DNA of 52,294 bases from Armatimonadota bacterium (GTDB taxonomy: Bacteria; Armatimonadota; Hebobacteria; CAIYQO01): the NCBI GenBank assembly GCA_020060775.1, contig JAGUZN010000235.1, positions 1 through 52,294 of the forward strand. Direction: 5' to 3'. The notes under the pieces were generated by a model. The model was given only the letters and a program-made list of their open reading frames with translations, was not told where the DNA came from and searched no databases. Shown here piece after piece: positions 1-7,750 of the stretch (within the stretch, counting starts at the first letter, position 1; the number at the start of each line of letters is the position of its first letter). The position numbers and the translations under genes were made by a program.

Positions 1-126
1 CGTCAGCGCGTCCGGCCCCGCCCAAGCCGCGTGGCCGGACAGTAGAGCGACCGCGAGGGCGCATAAGGTGATGGCGCGCCCGAGCGTAGCTCCGCCCGCC
101 ATCCGCATCATCGCTTGCGTATTCAT
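1..126 (-). CDS. N-terminus of a secreted protein, runs off the window
   Basis: Forty-two codons are visible, reading from an ATG at 124-126 out through the left edge. The translation starts MNTQAMMRMAGG and continues into a hydrophobic stretch (ITLCALAVALLSG) ending in AAWA, which looks like a Sec signal peptide with a cleavage site near residue 35. An AGGAG sequence lies about 10 nt before the ATG. The gene has its own promoter and operator-like site (see 297-344), so it probably starts a transcript. The mature domain lies outside the window, so the function is unknown. It shares its operator-like sequence with the prepilin/LamG gene at 577-1809, which suggests co-regulation. Confidence 0.7.
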   Translation of the reverse strand, partial: MNTQAMMRMAGGATLGRAITLCALAVALLSGHAAWAGPDALT

Positions 127-296
127 CGTTGGCGTTCTCCTGGTAATGTGATCAACAGCGGGCGCGGACTTGCCCGCCCCGCGTCTGGTCGTCCGGGTGG
201 CGGGTGTGCTCCACACCGGGCTGGACAATGCTCGAAACACTTCGCTTACTCCCGCACGATCATGGGGCGGAATCGCGCGGGATCATCATCCTGGCA

Positions 297-308
297 TAAA
301 ACGGTTTA
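297..308 (-). promoter_or_regulatory. LacI-family-like operator
   Basis: The 12-mer TAAAACGGTTTA is a near-palindrome centred on CG (TAAAnCGnTTTA), the typical layout of LacI/GalR operators. It lies 7 nt downstream of the -10 hexamer of the minus-strand promoter for the gene at 1-126, so bound repressor would block initiation. Continued on the plus strand as TAAAACGGTTTACCT it matches the site at 1851-1865 at 14 of 15 positions. The binding protein is inferred; two LacI-type genes are in the window. Confidence 0.5.
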
Positions 309-315
309 CCTGACA

Positions 316-344
316 AGTACACCATACCCTCTCGCAACTGTCAA
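316..344 (-). promoter_or_regulatory. sigma70-like promoter for the gene at 1-126
   Basis: On the minus strand a perfect -35 TTGACA (339-344) is followed after 17 bp by TGTACT (316-321), a moderate -10. It faces the secreted-protein gene starting at 126, leaving a 5' leader of roughly 180 nt. The rest of 127-576 holds no credible gene. Confidence 0.5.
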
Positions 345-422
345 TCCGTACGGCCGCCGGGGTGACAGCGGTGGTCCGGGCACGCCGCCCGGGGTACTAA
401 CGGGGCACATCAGGGGGCGAAC

Positions 423-455
423 GTGCGCAGGAGCGTATCCTGTGCCCCTGCGCAC
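423..455. repeat. Intergenic hairpin, possible terminator
   Basis: GTGCGCAGG (423-431) and CCTGCGCAC (447-455) form a perfect 9-bp stem with a 15-nt loop. It lies about 120 nt beyond the stop of the minus-strand gene at 577-1809. No T-run follows, so if it terminates transcription it does so weakly or with a factor. Confidence 0.3.
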
Positions 456-576
456 GGGGGCAACTGGGTTAGCTGGCGACCGGCCAGCGCACTCCACTGC
501 ACCGGGAGTACACATCCTTCTAGACGGCTGACTGGCCTGCCACCGCATAGATGCACTAACCGCCAGCGCTTGCTAC

Positions 577-1809
577 TTACTCCGCCGTGGTAATGTTGTA
601 TTTGGCTTTCAGGTACCCGCAGATCAGCTGACGGTTCATCTGTGAGAGGGCTGGGCTAAAGACCAGCACTTCGGCAATATCCTGGGCGTGTGTGCTGCTA
701 CCCAGTTGGGCAGGACTCAAAGTGAGTGGGCGAGTCTGCGCCCAGGACGTCGCCGGCAAGAAGCCTGCCCGCAATGCCTTGCTGTTATCGTAATACAGCA
801 TAGCGTTCTGTGGTTGGTTCACGCTATTGGCGGATAACTCACCGATGTGGAAGACGCCGGCAGCGGTGCGCGTCCCAGGCTCATATCCTTCGAGCCATGT
901 CCACCAGGGGGCATAGGCTCGCATGCCGTTATATTGGGAACTACCATCGGCGAGCGACTGTAGATTCATCTCACCAAGCTTGAGCATATCAGCTCCATGT
1001 GTACTATGTCGTGGGGCTTGCACGAGAATGATGGTCATGCTCGTATCTGCTTGTGAAGGTGTGACCTTCGCGCGAGTGAGTGGGACGGTGGTAAACTTCA
1101 CCACCGGCATGTTGTTGGCATTGCCATTCCGCGCTTCATACGTCGGCAAATTACTGGTGGCACTGGATGCCAAGTCATTACCCTGGCCGCTCTGGTCTGG
1201 CCACCGCGTTATCGCAGCGCCATTGGACAGGCCGGTCAGGCTATCCGCTTTCAGCCAGAGAATGCACCGGCCTTTCACCGGCAAGGATTTCTCGGTGAGC
1301 GACAGGGTAGCCACATGGCCATCGACAAATGTGCAAACAAACTTGTTGCTATGCCGCGCATCGAAATCATCCAGAGTATACCCCACGTTGTCATACGTCG
1401 CGGCGGTAATGCCGCTGGCGGCACTGGCAGCATGCTGCCCATCCGCGGTCAGTAATTCCGCGGCAGGGTCGGCGAGTTCACCGAGTGAAACACTGCTGCA
1501 GTCGGCGCTATAAATGTAGGCGTTCGCGACTTTCTTGCCTTTCGTGGGACACACGAGGATGTTGCGGTCCACATTGATCTCCGGCCACACGTTGGACGCG
1601 TCGGGCAGCATCTCGTCGTGATCTTGAGCATACATGAGAATGGCGACAGCGATCTGCCGCTGGTTGTTCAGGCACGACGACTGTCGCGCTTTTTCCCGGG
1701 CTTTGGCAAACACGGGGAAGAGAATCGCCGCCAGGATAGCTATGATGGCGATGACGACGAGGAGCTCGATGAGGGTGAACCCTCGACGATTGGGGATATG
1801 ATGCCACAT
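577..1809 (-). CDS. Prepilin-type protein with H-X9-DG motif and C-terminal LamG-like domain
   Basis: This 410-residue protein begins with a class III (prepilin) leader: [21 protein letters not shown] at residues 8-28, with F+1 and E+5, so it should be cut and methylated by a prepilin peptidase and inserted in the inner membrane. The next ~120 residues follow the DUF1559/H-X9-DG pattern ([12 protein letters not shown] near residue 150). From about residue 180 a different domain starts ([22 protein letters not shown]), typical of concanavalin/LamG-like jelly rolls, which often bind glycans. AGGAG lies 8 nt before the ATG. Its close paralogue is at 30973-32253; the first ~115 residues are nearly identical while the C-terminal halves have diverged. 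Whether it enters a pilus or a type II pseudopilus is unknown. Confidence 0.85.
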   Translation of the reverse strand: MWHHIPNRRGFTLIELLVVIAIIAILAAILFPVFAKAREKARQSSCLNNQRQIAVAILMYAQDHDEMLPDASNVWPEINVDRNILVCPTKGKKVANAYIYSADCSSVSLGELADPAAELLTADGQHAASAASGITAATYDNVGYTLDDFDARHSNKFVCTFVDGHVATLSLTEKSLPVKGRCILWLKADSLTGLSNGAAITRWPDQSGQGNDLASSATSNLPTYEARNGNANNMPVVKFTTVPLTRAKVTPSQADTSMTIILVQAPRHSTHGADMLKLGEMNLQSLADGSSQYNGMRAYAPWWTWLEGYEPGTRTAAGVFHIGELSANSVNQPQNAMLYYDNSKALRAGFLPATSWAQTRPLTLSPAQLGSSTHAQDIAEVLVFSPALSQMNRQLICGYLKAKYNITTAE

Positions 1810-1840
1810 CGGATGGCTCCTTTCATTTGGTCGTTGGCGT

Positions 1841-1865
1841 ATCGTTTACCTAAAACGATTTACCT
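1841..1865 (-). promoter_or_regulatory. LacI-family-like operator with additional inverted repeat
   Basis: TAAAACGATTTACCT (1851-1865) repeats the site at 297-311 with one mismatch and sits directly downstream of the -10 (5 nt from the 12-mer core to the hexamer). It overlaps a perfect inverted repeat, ATCGTTT (1841-1847) and AAACGAT (1853-1859), separated by 5 nt. The position at the expected transcription start suggests repression. Confidence 0.5.
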
Positions 1866-1867
1866 TT

Positions 1868-1895
1868 ATTATAGCTCGCTTTCGTAATTTGTCAA
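1868..1895 (-). promoter_or_regulatory. Consensus sigma70 promoter of the prepilin/LamG gene
   Basis: On the minus strand TTGACA (1890-1895) and TATAAT (1868-1873) are both perfect consensus hexamers with a 16-bp spacer. This is the strongest promoter match in the window and implies high expression when derepressed. Confidence 0.8.
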
Positions 1896-2287
1896 TAGGT
1901 TCGGTGATGAAAGTTGGTGATGGAAGAGTATGCCTACACTGTCACACCCAAATACACGAATACGTAGTCTCGCCAGACTGGTGACCGATACACTTCCCCA
2001 ACCCAGGGTAATTGGGTCTGCGTGGCGACGCTCTAGGTTCGGGTGACCGAGATCGAAGCGGCGTCACGGCGTTGCCGGTCGTAAACACCGTGGGGGCGCA
2101 CTTGTGAAGAAAGGCGGTCGCACAGTCTGAAGCAAGCCCCCACGCCTGCTACAAAGCGGCGTGCACACATCGAGCATCACGGCTGCTGCCGCACAGGCGT
2201 GATCGCGCCGACCGCCATCGCGGAGCTGTCGCGGTCTGTCCCGAGTGCGGTAGTGCACGGTACCCGACGGGGGCTGACGTATGAAGG
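1896..2287. other. Intergenic stretch without a recognisable gene
   Basis: About 390 bp lie between the promoter of the prepilin gene and the stop codon of the AraC gene. The short open frames on both strands have no Shine-Dalgarno sequence or recognisable motif. I see no RNA gene or clear terminator here. Confidence 0.5.
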
Positions 2288-3100
2288 TCAGCGCTTGCTG
2301 CGTCGGAACTGGCTGGGCGTACAGTGCTGCTGTTGGCGGAAGACAGTGGAAAAGTAGCGAGCATTCTCAAATCCACTTAACTGGGCGATCGTCTCGATGG
2401 GTAACCGGGTATGGCGGAGGAGGTCGCACGCGCGTGCGATGCGGATGTGCGACAGACACTGCACCAGACTCATCCCGTATCGCGCACGGAACTGGTGGCG
2501 CAGGTAGGAAGCGCTGAGATCTACAGCGCGCGCAACCTCCTCAATGCGCAGCGGGCGGTGGTATTCATGCTGAAGAAACAAGTAGGCCTGTTCCACGGCC
2601 GGGTGTGATGTCACGGGGATGGGCACCACTGTGGCGATGGCCTGTAGCATCCAGGCGACCACGGCCGTCGCGCGGGCGTGCACGGACGCCCGCACCCACG
2701 CAGCGGTGGGCAACTGGGTGCGGGACAGGTAGACGAGATCGTCCCGGATCATGGGATCGGAGACCGTGGGCAGGTAGCCACACTGAGTGAACGGGGCGGG
2801 AAGGCCGTCCGGGAAGGCGAGCAGGACACAACAGTCCTCACCCGCCGTCGTGAGGCGTTGATCATGGGGGATGTGCGGAGGGTAGAATACGACGCTGCCG
2901 TCGGTAAAGGCATACGTGCTAGAGGCGCCGACGGTCGTTTCCCCGCGTCCTCGGCAATGGAACACCAGTTCGAACACGGCATGGGCATGCGTCGGGCAGT
3001 AGTACCCCGCAGGGAGGTGGATGTCGAGACCGGTCACAAACTGCACGGCGGGCATGATCGGCTCTGCGCGATTCCCGCCGGGTGGGGTTACGGTAGACAT
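2288..3100 (-). CDS. AraC-family transcriptional regulator with N-terminal cupin
   Basis: The 270-residue product has a cupin-like sensor half (HLPAGYYCPTHAHAVFELVF, then VFYPPHIPHD) and a C-terminal double helix-turn-helix: LRIEEVARAVDLSASYLRHQF and IETIAQLSGFENARYFSTVF, ending with a P-S-Q-F motif. The cupin probably binds a sugar-like effector. I chose the ATG at 3100, preceded by GGAG; an upstream ATG at 3151 would add 17 residues overlapping the promoter. It is divergent from the operon starting at 3281 and is its likely activator. The MDR/Gfo-Idh/URO-D content suggests control of a carbohydrate or related small-molecule pathway (inference). Confidence 0.9.
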   Translation of the reverse strand: MSTVTPPGGNRAEPIMPAVQFVTGLDIHLPAGYYCPTHAHAVFELVFHCRGRGETTVGASSTYAFTDGSVVFYPPHIPHDQRLTTAGEDCCVLLAFPDGLPAPFTQCGYLPTVSDPMIRDDLVYLSRTQLPTAAWVRASVHARATAVVAWMLQAIATVVPIPVTSHPAVEQAYLFLQHEYHRPLRIEEVARAVDLSASYLRHQFRARYGMSLVQCLSHIRIARACDLLRHTRLPIETIAQLSGFENARYFSTVFRQQQHCTPSQFRRSKR

Positions 3101-3122
3101 CAGGGGTCCGCTCCGTTCACAA

Positions 3123-3163
3123 GGGCATGCCGCACTGTACCACGCCGGCATGCCCGCTGTCTA
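3123..3163 (-). promoter_or_regulatory. Promoter of the AraC gene embedded in an inverted repeat
   Basis: On the minus strand TAGACA (3158-3163) and TACAGT (3134-3139), 18 bp apart, form a plausible promoter. GGGCATGCC (3123-3131) and GGCATGCCC (3147-3155) form a perfect 9-bp inverted repeat with a 15-nt spacer, bracketing the -10. This is a good candidate for an autoregulatory site. Confidence 0.5.
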
Positions 3164-3203
3164 TGCTCAAGCCAAAAATTAGAAGAAATAGCCGGTTTCT
3201 GGA

Positions 3204-3232
3204 TAGGCACGACGACGGTGCGGCGCTATCAT
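3204..3232 (+). promoter_or_regulatory. Weak promoter of the MDR/Gfo-Idh/URO-D operon
   Basis: TATCAT (3227-3232) is a fair -10, but the only -35 at 17 bp is TAGGCA (3204-3209), which is poor. That is the pattern of an activator-dependent promoter, fitting the divergent AraC gene. The start of translation is at 3281. Confidence 0.4.
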
Positions 3233-3280
3233 GATTCCTGAAATTACCGATGCAGCATGTCGTCTGCAAGGAGGGGCATC

Positions 3281-4306
3281 ATGTCATATACCGGCGAAGC
3301 CATCGTCTTTCCTGAACCGGGAGCTGTCGAAATTCGGACATATGCTGTGCCCCCCTGCGGACCGGAAGAAGTTCTGGTGCGCACCCGATACTCCCTGGTG
3401 TCGACCGGGACGGAGGTGCGCGTCTGGGGCGGCCATTACGGTGCCGCGGGCAAATTCCCGCTCATTCCCGGCTACTCGATCATCGGCGAAGTGATCGAAG
3501 TGGGCGACCAGGTGACCGGCTTTGCCGTGGGGGAGCTGGTCTCCGGGCGCAACCCGTTGCCGGTGCCGGGCATTACCCCGTACTGGGGCGCGCAAGCCTC
3601 CCTGCATCGCTACCAGACCACCGGGTACGACGCCGTGTTGAAAGTGCCGGCCGGCGCTGACCCGTTCGACGCACTCATCGCCGAGATCGGCGCCATCTCC
3701 TGGCGTGGGGTCAAGCATGCCGGCGTGACGGCGGGGGAGACGGCGCTGGTCGTCGGACAAGGGCTGATCGGCGCCCTCTCCGCCAAATTCCTGCTGCTGC
3801 ATGGCGTGAAGACGGTGGTCACGGACGTGCATCCGTTGCGCGTGCAACGCGCACGGGCGAGGGGGGTGGCGGCAGCGATCGATATGCGCGATCCCGATGC
3901 CGTCACACAGGTCACAGCCGCCTTGGAAGGCGGCGCGGACATCCTCGTGGAGGCCTCCGGCCAACCGGTGCCGGCCCAGCAGGCGTTGCAGTTCCTCCGC
4001 GCGCACGGCATGGGCGTCCCCAGCCCGCTGCCCCGCGTAGTGCTCCAGGCGAATTACCTGGACCCGGTGCCCGTCAATCTGGCTCGCCTCGCCCCAACGC
4101 AGGCACTGGCGATCTTTACCCCCAACGACCGGGAGCCGGACGACCGGCAGGAGGTGCTGCAGTTTGTCGCCCAAGGACAGATTCGCGCGCGCGAATTTGT
4201 CGGCGAAGTGCGTGCCTTCCACGAGGCGCAAGTCGCGTACCAGGCGTTGCGGGATGCCCCGGATGAACACTTCAGTGTAGCCTTTACCTGGGAGGACGCC
4301 CCATGA
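3281..4306 (+). CDS. MDR-superfamily dehydrogenase lacking the usual zinc motifs
   Basis: This 341-residue protein has the medium-chain dehydrogenase layout: a GroES-like N-terminal half with the signature SLVSTGTEV (38-46) and a Rossmann half with GQGLIG (159-164). The classic catalytic-zinc GHE motif is replaced by PGYSIIGE, and the structural-zinc cysteine cluster is absent, so it is probably a zinc-independent member of the type often paired with Gfo/Idh/MocA enzymes. I chose the ATG at 3281 because AAGGAGG lies just upstream; an ATG at 3257 has no such site. It overlaps the next gene by 4 bp (ATGA). The substrate is unknown, probably a polyol or sugar derivative. Confidence 0.85.
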   Translation: MSYTGEAIVFPEPGAVEIRTYAVPPCGPEEVLVRTRYSLVSTGTEVRVWGGHYGAAGKFPLIPGYSIIGEVIEVGDQVTGFAVGELVSGRNPLPVPGITPYWGAQASLHRYQTTGYDAVLKVPAGADPFDALIAEIGAISWRGVKHAGVTAGETALVVGQGLIGALSAKFLLLHGVKTVVTDVHPLRVQRARARGVAAAIDMRDPDAVTQVTAALEGGADILVEASGQPVPAQQALQFLRAHGMGVPSPLPRVVLQANYLDPVPVNLARLAPTQALAIFTPNDREPDDRQEVLQFVAQGQIRAREFVGEVRAFHEAQVAYQALRDAPDEHFSVAFTWEDAP

Positions 4307-5361
4307 ACTCAGCCACGTTACGTGCTGCCATTATTGGCTGCGGATCATCCTCCGCGGGAAAAGGTGGCGCCCATTCGATCGGCTATGCGCACGGATGGGC
4401 TATCGGCCGTGTGACGAACCTAAAACTGGTGGCGGTCGCAGACCGTATCGAGCAGAATGCCGCGGATTTCTGCCAGGAGTTCTCTGGATGCGTCGCCTAC
4501 AGGGATTACCGGACGATGCTGGAACGGGAGCACCCGGATGTGGTCACGGTCAGCGCCTTTCCGCCGTACCGCGAGGAGATGGTGATGGCCGCCCTGGCGG
4601 CCGGCGCGAAGGGGATCGTGATTGAGAAACCGATGGCGACCAGCCTGGCCTCGGCCCAGCGCATGATGGCTGCGGCGGCGAACACCGGTTGCCGGCTTTT
4701 CGTCCATCACCAGCGCCGCTATGGCAAGCCGTTTGAGTGGTGGCGGGATGCCGTCGCCCATCGCGAGATTGGGGAGCTAGAGAGTATTGACATCGCGCAA
4801 CCGTTCGACACCTTCATGAATTTCGGTCCTCATCTGGTTGACGCCGCCCTGTTTGCCCTGGGCCGCGAGCGTCAAGCGGTTCGGGCCATTGGCGCCGTGG
4901 ATACGACGGTTCTCGGCGATTATCAGGGCATCCCCTCCGAAACCCAACTGCTGGCCTCCATTCACTTCACGGACGGAGTCCGCCTGTCCATTGAAGCCGG
5001 GAAACGCACCTGCGGCAGGCTGCCCGTCCTGCGCGCCAACGGAACACACGGATTTGCGGAACTGCGCCTGGACCCCTTGCCCGACGATGCGTGCGTGTTT
5101 CGCAAGGTTTGCGCCAGCGGCGATGTAGTCAGTCCCGCCACAAACGAGCATTTCCATCATAGTGAAGATGGCGTACTCTATGTGGAGCGGGCGTATCGGG
5201 ATATTTGCCAGGCCTTGCGCACGGGCGCATCCACCAGGATTGATGGCGACGAGGCCGTGCGCGGTCTGGCCATCATCATGGCCGCCTATGAGGCCGGTCA
5301 CCAGGGCCGTATGCTCGATTTTCCGATCAACGCTACTGACGGTGAGGACCTCGTGGTATGA
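4303..5361 (+). CDS. Gfo/Idh/MocA-family oxidoreductase
   Basis: The 352-residue protein opens with a Rossmann nucleotide-binding motif (AAIIGCGSSSAGKGG, residues 8-22), followed by VAVADRIE and the family hallmark EKPMA at 108-112, whose lysine contacts the NAD(P) cofactor and substrate. HHQRRYGKPF follows in the position where this family carries active-site residues. Such enzymes oxidise or reduce sugars, inositols and amino sugars. GGAGG is 7-8 nt before the ATG, and both ends overlap neighbours by ATGA, so translation of the operon is coupled. The exact substrate cannot be told from sequence. Confidence 0.9.
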   Translation: MNSATLRAAIIGCGSSSAGKGGAHSIGYAHGWAIGRVTNLKLVAVADRIEQNAADFCQEFSGCVAYRDYRTMLEREHPDVVTVSAFPPYREEMVMAALAAGAKGIVIEKPMATSLASAQRMMAAAANTGCRLFVHHQRRYGKPFEWWRDAVAHREIGELESIDIAQPFDTFMNFGPHLVDAALFALGRERQAVRAIGAVDTTVLGDYQGIPSETQLLASIHFTDGVRLSIEAGKRTCGRLPVLRANGTHGFAELRLDPLPDDACVFRKVCASGDVVSPATNEHFHHSEDGVLYVERAYRDICQALRTGASTRIDGDEAVRGLAIIMAAYEAGHQGRMLDFPINATDGEDLVV

Positions 5362-6335
5362 ATGCTCGCGAAATTGTGAAGCGGGCGGTCGAGTTCCGTT
5401 CCCCGCAGCGGGTGGGGCTCATCTTCCCCGGACAAGTCATGGACGTGGAGTACGTGTTCGACTTCTTCCAGAAGGACGCGAACGGCATCGACCTGTGGGG
5501 CTCCAAATGGACGGTGCATCCGGACTATCCCTCGACGGGGTACGTGCAGGAGCATCCCTTGACCACCGTCAGCGCCATGGCAGCGTGGCGTCCACCCGAC
5601 GCGGGCCGTTTCGCGGCCATGACCGAGGCCGCGCTGGCCGCACATCTGCCGGGCCTTGCCCGGGACGACAAATACCGGATTGTCGCCCTGTCGTCGGGCA
5701 TCTGGGAACGCCTGCAGTACCTGCGCGGCATGGAACAGGTCATGATGGATTTCATCGAGTGCCCGGAGGCCGTCCGCGGCCTGCTGCGCCGCCTGACAGA
5801 CGCCTGGCTGGAGTACATCGGGCGCCTTGCGCCGTTCGCCGCGGAGATCGACGCCCTGTTTATGTTCGACGACTGGGGCACACAGACGGCGGCGATGATC
5901 AGTCCCGCGCTGTGGCGGGAGTTCTTCCTCCCGGAATACCGGCGCCTTGCCGCCGCCAGCCATGCACGGGGCATGCACTTCTGGCTGCACTCGTGCGGTA
6001 TGGTCACGGAACTGCTGCCCGGCTTCATCGAGGCCGGCATCGACACCGTCAACCCTTTCCAAAGCGGCACCTGCGGCTACGAGGAGGTGGCGAGACGCTT
6101 TTCCGACAAGATCGCCTTCGCCACCACGGTGGACATCCAGACCACGCTCAAGACCGGCCCCGTCGAGGCGATCCGGGCGGAGTGCGAACGGCTGGCGCGA
6201 TGGGGCAGCGAGCGCGGGGGGCTCATCATCCGCAGTTACGGCTATGACATTCCCCCGGGCCACGAGGAGGCGGTGCTGGAGTACTTCCTCGCCCATCCGC
6301 TGGCCGACGGGATGGGAAAGACGTGGCACGCATGA
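5358..6335 (+). CDS. URO-D superfamily protein, methyltransferase-like (first of pair)
   Basis: This 325-residue protein belongs to the uroporphyrinogen decarboxylase/methyltransferase fold family. The segment MHFWLHSCGMVTELLPGF (206-223) contains an H-x-C-G motif (H211, C213) like the zinc site of MtaA/MtbA-type methylcobamide methyltransferases. VNPFQSGTCG follows, giving a possible third ligand. True HemE is unlikely given the neighbours, as there are no haem genes nearby. It could move or remove a methyl group, or act on a non-porphyrin substrate (inference). It overlaps both neighbours by 4 bp. Confidence 0.8.
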   Translation: MNAREIVKRAVEFRSPQRVGLIFPGQVMDVEYVFDFFQKDANGIDLWGSKWTVHPDYPSTGYVQEHPLTTVSAMAAWRPPDAGRFAAMTEAALAAHLPGLARDDKYRIVALSSGIWERLQYLRGMEQVMMDFIECPEAVRGLLRRLTDAWLEYIGRLAPFAAEIDALFMFDDWGTQTAAMISPALWREFFLPEYRRLAAASHARGMHFWLHSCGMVTELLPGFIEAGIDTVNPFQSGTCGYEEVARRFSDKIAFATTVDIQTTLKTGPVEAIRAECERLARWGSERGGLIIRSYGYDIPPGHEEAVLEYFLAHPLADGMGKTWHA

Positions 6336-7432
6336 CTCTCCGCGAACGCATTGAAACGGTGTTTCACGGCGGCACTCCCGACGCGATGGTGTGGTTTGCC
6401 GACCTGACTTACTGGTATAGCGCCCACGTGGAGATCGGCGACCTGCCGACGCGTTGGCGTGGCCCGCGCGGCATTGGGGCTCTGCATCGTGAAATGGGGG
6501 TGGGGGAATACGTCCCGGGCTGTTGCGCCTATACCGTGTGCGAGGGGGAGCAGGTCCGGACAACCACCACGAACTCGGATGGGAAGCGAGCCACCACCTG
6601 GGAGACGCCCGTGGGGTGCCTGCGCGCTGTACAGGAATACAGCACGGCGTCCTTTTCCTATGGCTTTACCGAACATGCCGTGAAGGAGGTGGCGGACCTG
6701 CGCGTGCTGCGCTACCTGATGGAACACCGATCGTATCAGGCCGATCCATCTTCAATCGCCCGTATCGATGCCGAATACGGCGACTTCGGACTCCCCATTG
6801 TCGCGGTGCCGGCTTCGCCCATTTCTGAACTGAATAAATCGTGGGCCGGCGTGATGGACCTGTGTTACCTGCTGGCGGACGCGCCTGGCGAAGTGGAGGC
6901 GACCTTGCAGGTGATAGGGGAAAGTCAGGATGCCATCTATCGGATTACCGAGCAGGCGGCGTGCGGCCACGTGATGATCTGCGAGAACCTGACGGCCGAA
7001 ACGATGGGCGGTCTCTTCAACTGCTACAGTCGTGAGTATCTGGCCCGGCGGATGGATGGCCTGCATGCTCACGGCAAGCAGGCGCTGATCCATATCGATG
7101 GCACGCTGCGCGGGGTGGTCGAGGGCATTGCCGATCTCGGGATTGACGCTATTGATGCCTTGACGCCCGGGCCCGTGGGGGATGTAGCGCTCGACGAGAT
7201 TCGGCAACTGGTGGGCGACGAGATCCTCGTTCTCGGGGGCGTGCCGGGGGCGATGTTCGCGCCGCCCTTCACGGCGGACGATATGCGCCGGCATGTGCTG
7301 GAAATCATCCGCCTGCACAAAGACAGCGGGCGCTTCATGCTCGGCGTGGCGGATCAAGTGCCGCCTAACGGCGATATCCAGTTGGTACGCCTGGTGCGTG
7401 AACTGGTCGAAGAGCATGGGCGGTATGCATGA
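6332..7432 (+). CDS. URO-D superfamily protein (second of pair, altered metal motif)
   Basis: The 366-residue protein starts MTLRERIETVFHGGTPD, the usual opening of URO-D superfamily proteins. I chose the ATG at 6332, which overlaps the previous stop (ATGA); a GTG at 6323 is the alternative. At the position of the H-x-C-G motif it has HIDG (H254, D256), so the thiol zinc ligand is lost. DALTPGPVGDV and LGGVPGAMF in the C-terminal half fit the TIM-barrel core. It may be a partner subunit or act on a different substrate from the first copy. It ends the four-gene operon. Confidence 0.8.
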   Translation: MTLRERIETVFHGGTPDAMVWFADLTYWYSAHVEIGDLPTRWRGPRGIGALHREMGVGEYVPGCCAYTVCEGEQVRTTTTNSDGKRATTWETPVGCLRAVQEYSTASFSYGFTEHAVKEVADLRVLRYLMEHRSYQADPSSIARIDAEYGDFGLPIVAVPASPISELNKSWAGVMDLCYLLADAPGEVEATLQVIGESQDAIYRITEQAACGHVMICENLTAETMGGLFNCYSREYLARRMDGLHAHGKQALIHIDGTLRGVVEGIADLGIDAIDALTPGPVGDVALDEIRQLVGDEILVLGGVPGAMFAPPFTADDMRRHVLEIIRLHKDSGRFMLGVADQVPPNGDIQLVRLVRELVEEHGRYA

Positions 7433-7502
7433 AGGGAATCATAGCACCACCGGCCAAACCAATGGCTTGATATCCCATCGGCAGCTGGCGGATCGAATCC
7501 GC

Positions 7503-7522
7503 GTGTACACTCGTTGTACAAC
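7503..7522. repeat. Two adjacent palindromes
   Basis: GTGTACAC (7503-7510) and GTTGTACAAC (7513-7522) are perfect palindromes two bases apart. They lie in the 300-bp gap between the URO-D operon and the LacI gene, about 150 bp before the LacI promoter. They may be a regulator-binding pair; no protein can be assigned. Confidence 0.3.
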
Positions 7523-7665
7523 AGGGCTGCAAAGGGCCGGGCACACGCTGGGCATACGCTCATATGGACGCGGTGCTCCATGCATGCGCCTCGCGCAATG
7601 ACGACGGGCCGCGAAAAGACAAATTCCTCCCGAACTTTTACGTAGACCCCCAGCAATCCGCGTTC

Positions 7666-7694
7666 TTGTCACGATGGCGTCAGTATGCTACTGT
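7666..7694 (+). promoter_or_regulatory. Promoter of the LacI-type gene at 7751
   Basis: TTGTCA (7666-7671) and TACTGT (7689-7694) are separated by 17 bp, a good sigma70-like arrangement about 55 bp before the start codon. Confidence 0.5.
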
Positions 7695-7750
7695 GGTGAC
7701 CAGGCCGATTCGCCCGTCACCCCACCCTCGAGCGGATGGGATTACGCCCG

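Noticed and set aside
115..531. 138-codon plus-strand frame over the promoter region
   Set aside because: It runs antisense through the promoter and start of the secreted-protein gene, has no ribosome site and is low-complexity Arg/Gly/Pro.
2064..2258. 64-codon minus-strand frame in the 1.9-2.3 kb gap
   Set aside because: It has no ribosome site or recognisable motif and a composition like random high-GC sequence.
3284..4270. 328-codon minus-strand frame inside the MDR gene
   Set aside because: It is a high-GC shadow of the MDR dehydrogenase, His/Arg/Gln-rich with no family motif.
5298..6563. 421-codon minus-strand frame across the URO-D genes
   Set aside because: It is antisense to three coupled genes with clear families and has an odd His/Arg/Pro-rich composition.
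5358..7432. The URO-D pair as haem-biosynthesis HemE
   Set aside because: There are no haem genes nearby, there are two adjacent copies with different metal motifs, and the operon partners are sugar-type oxidoreductases.
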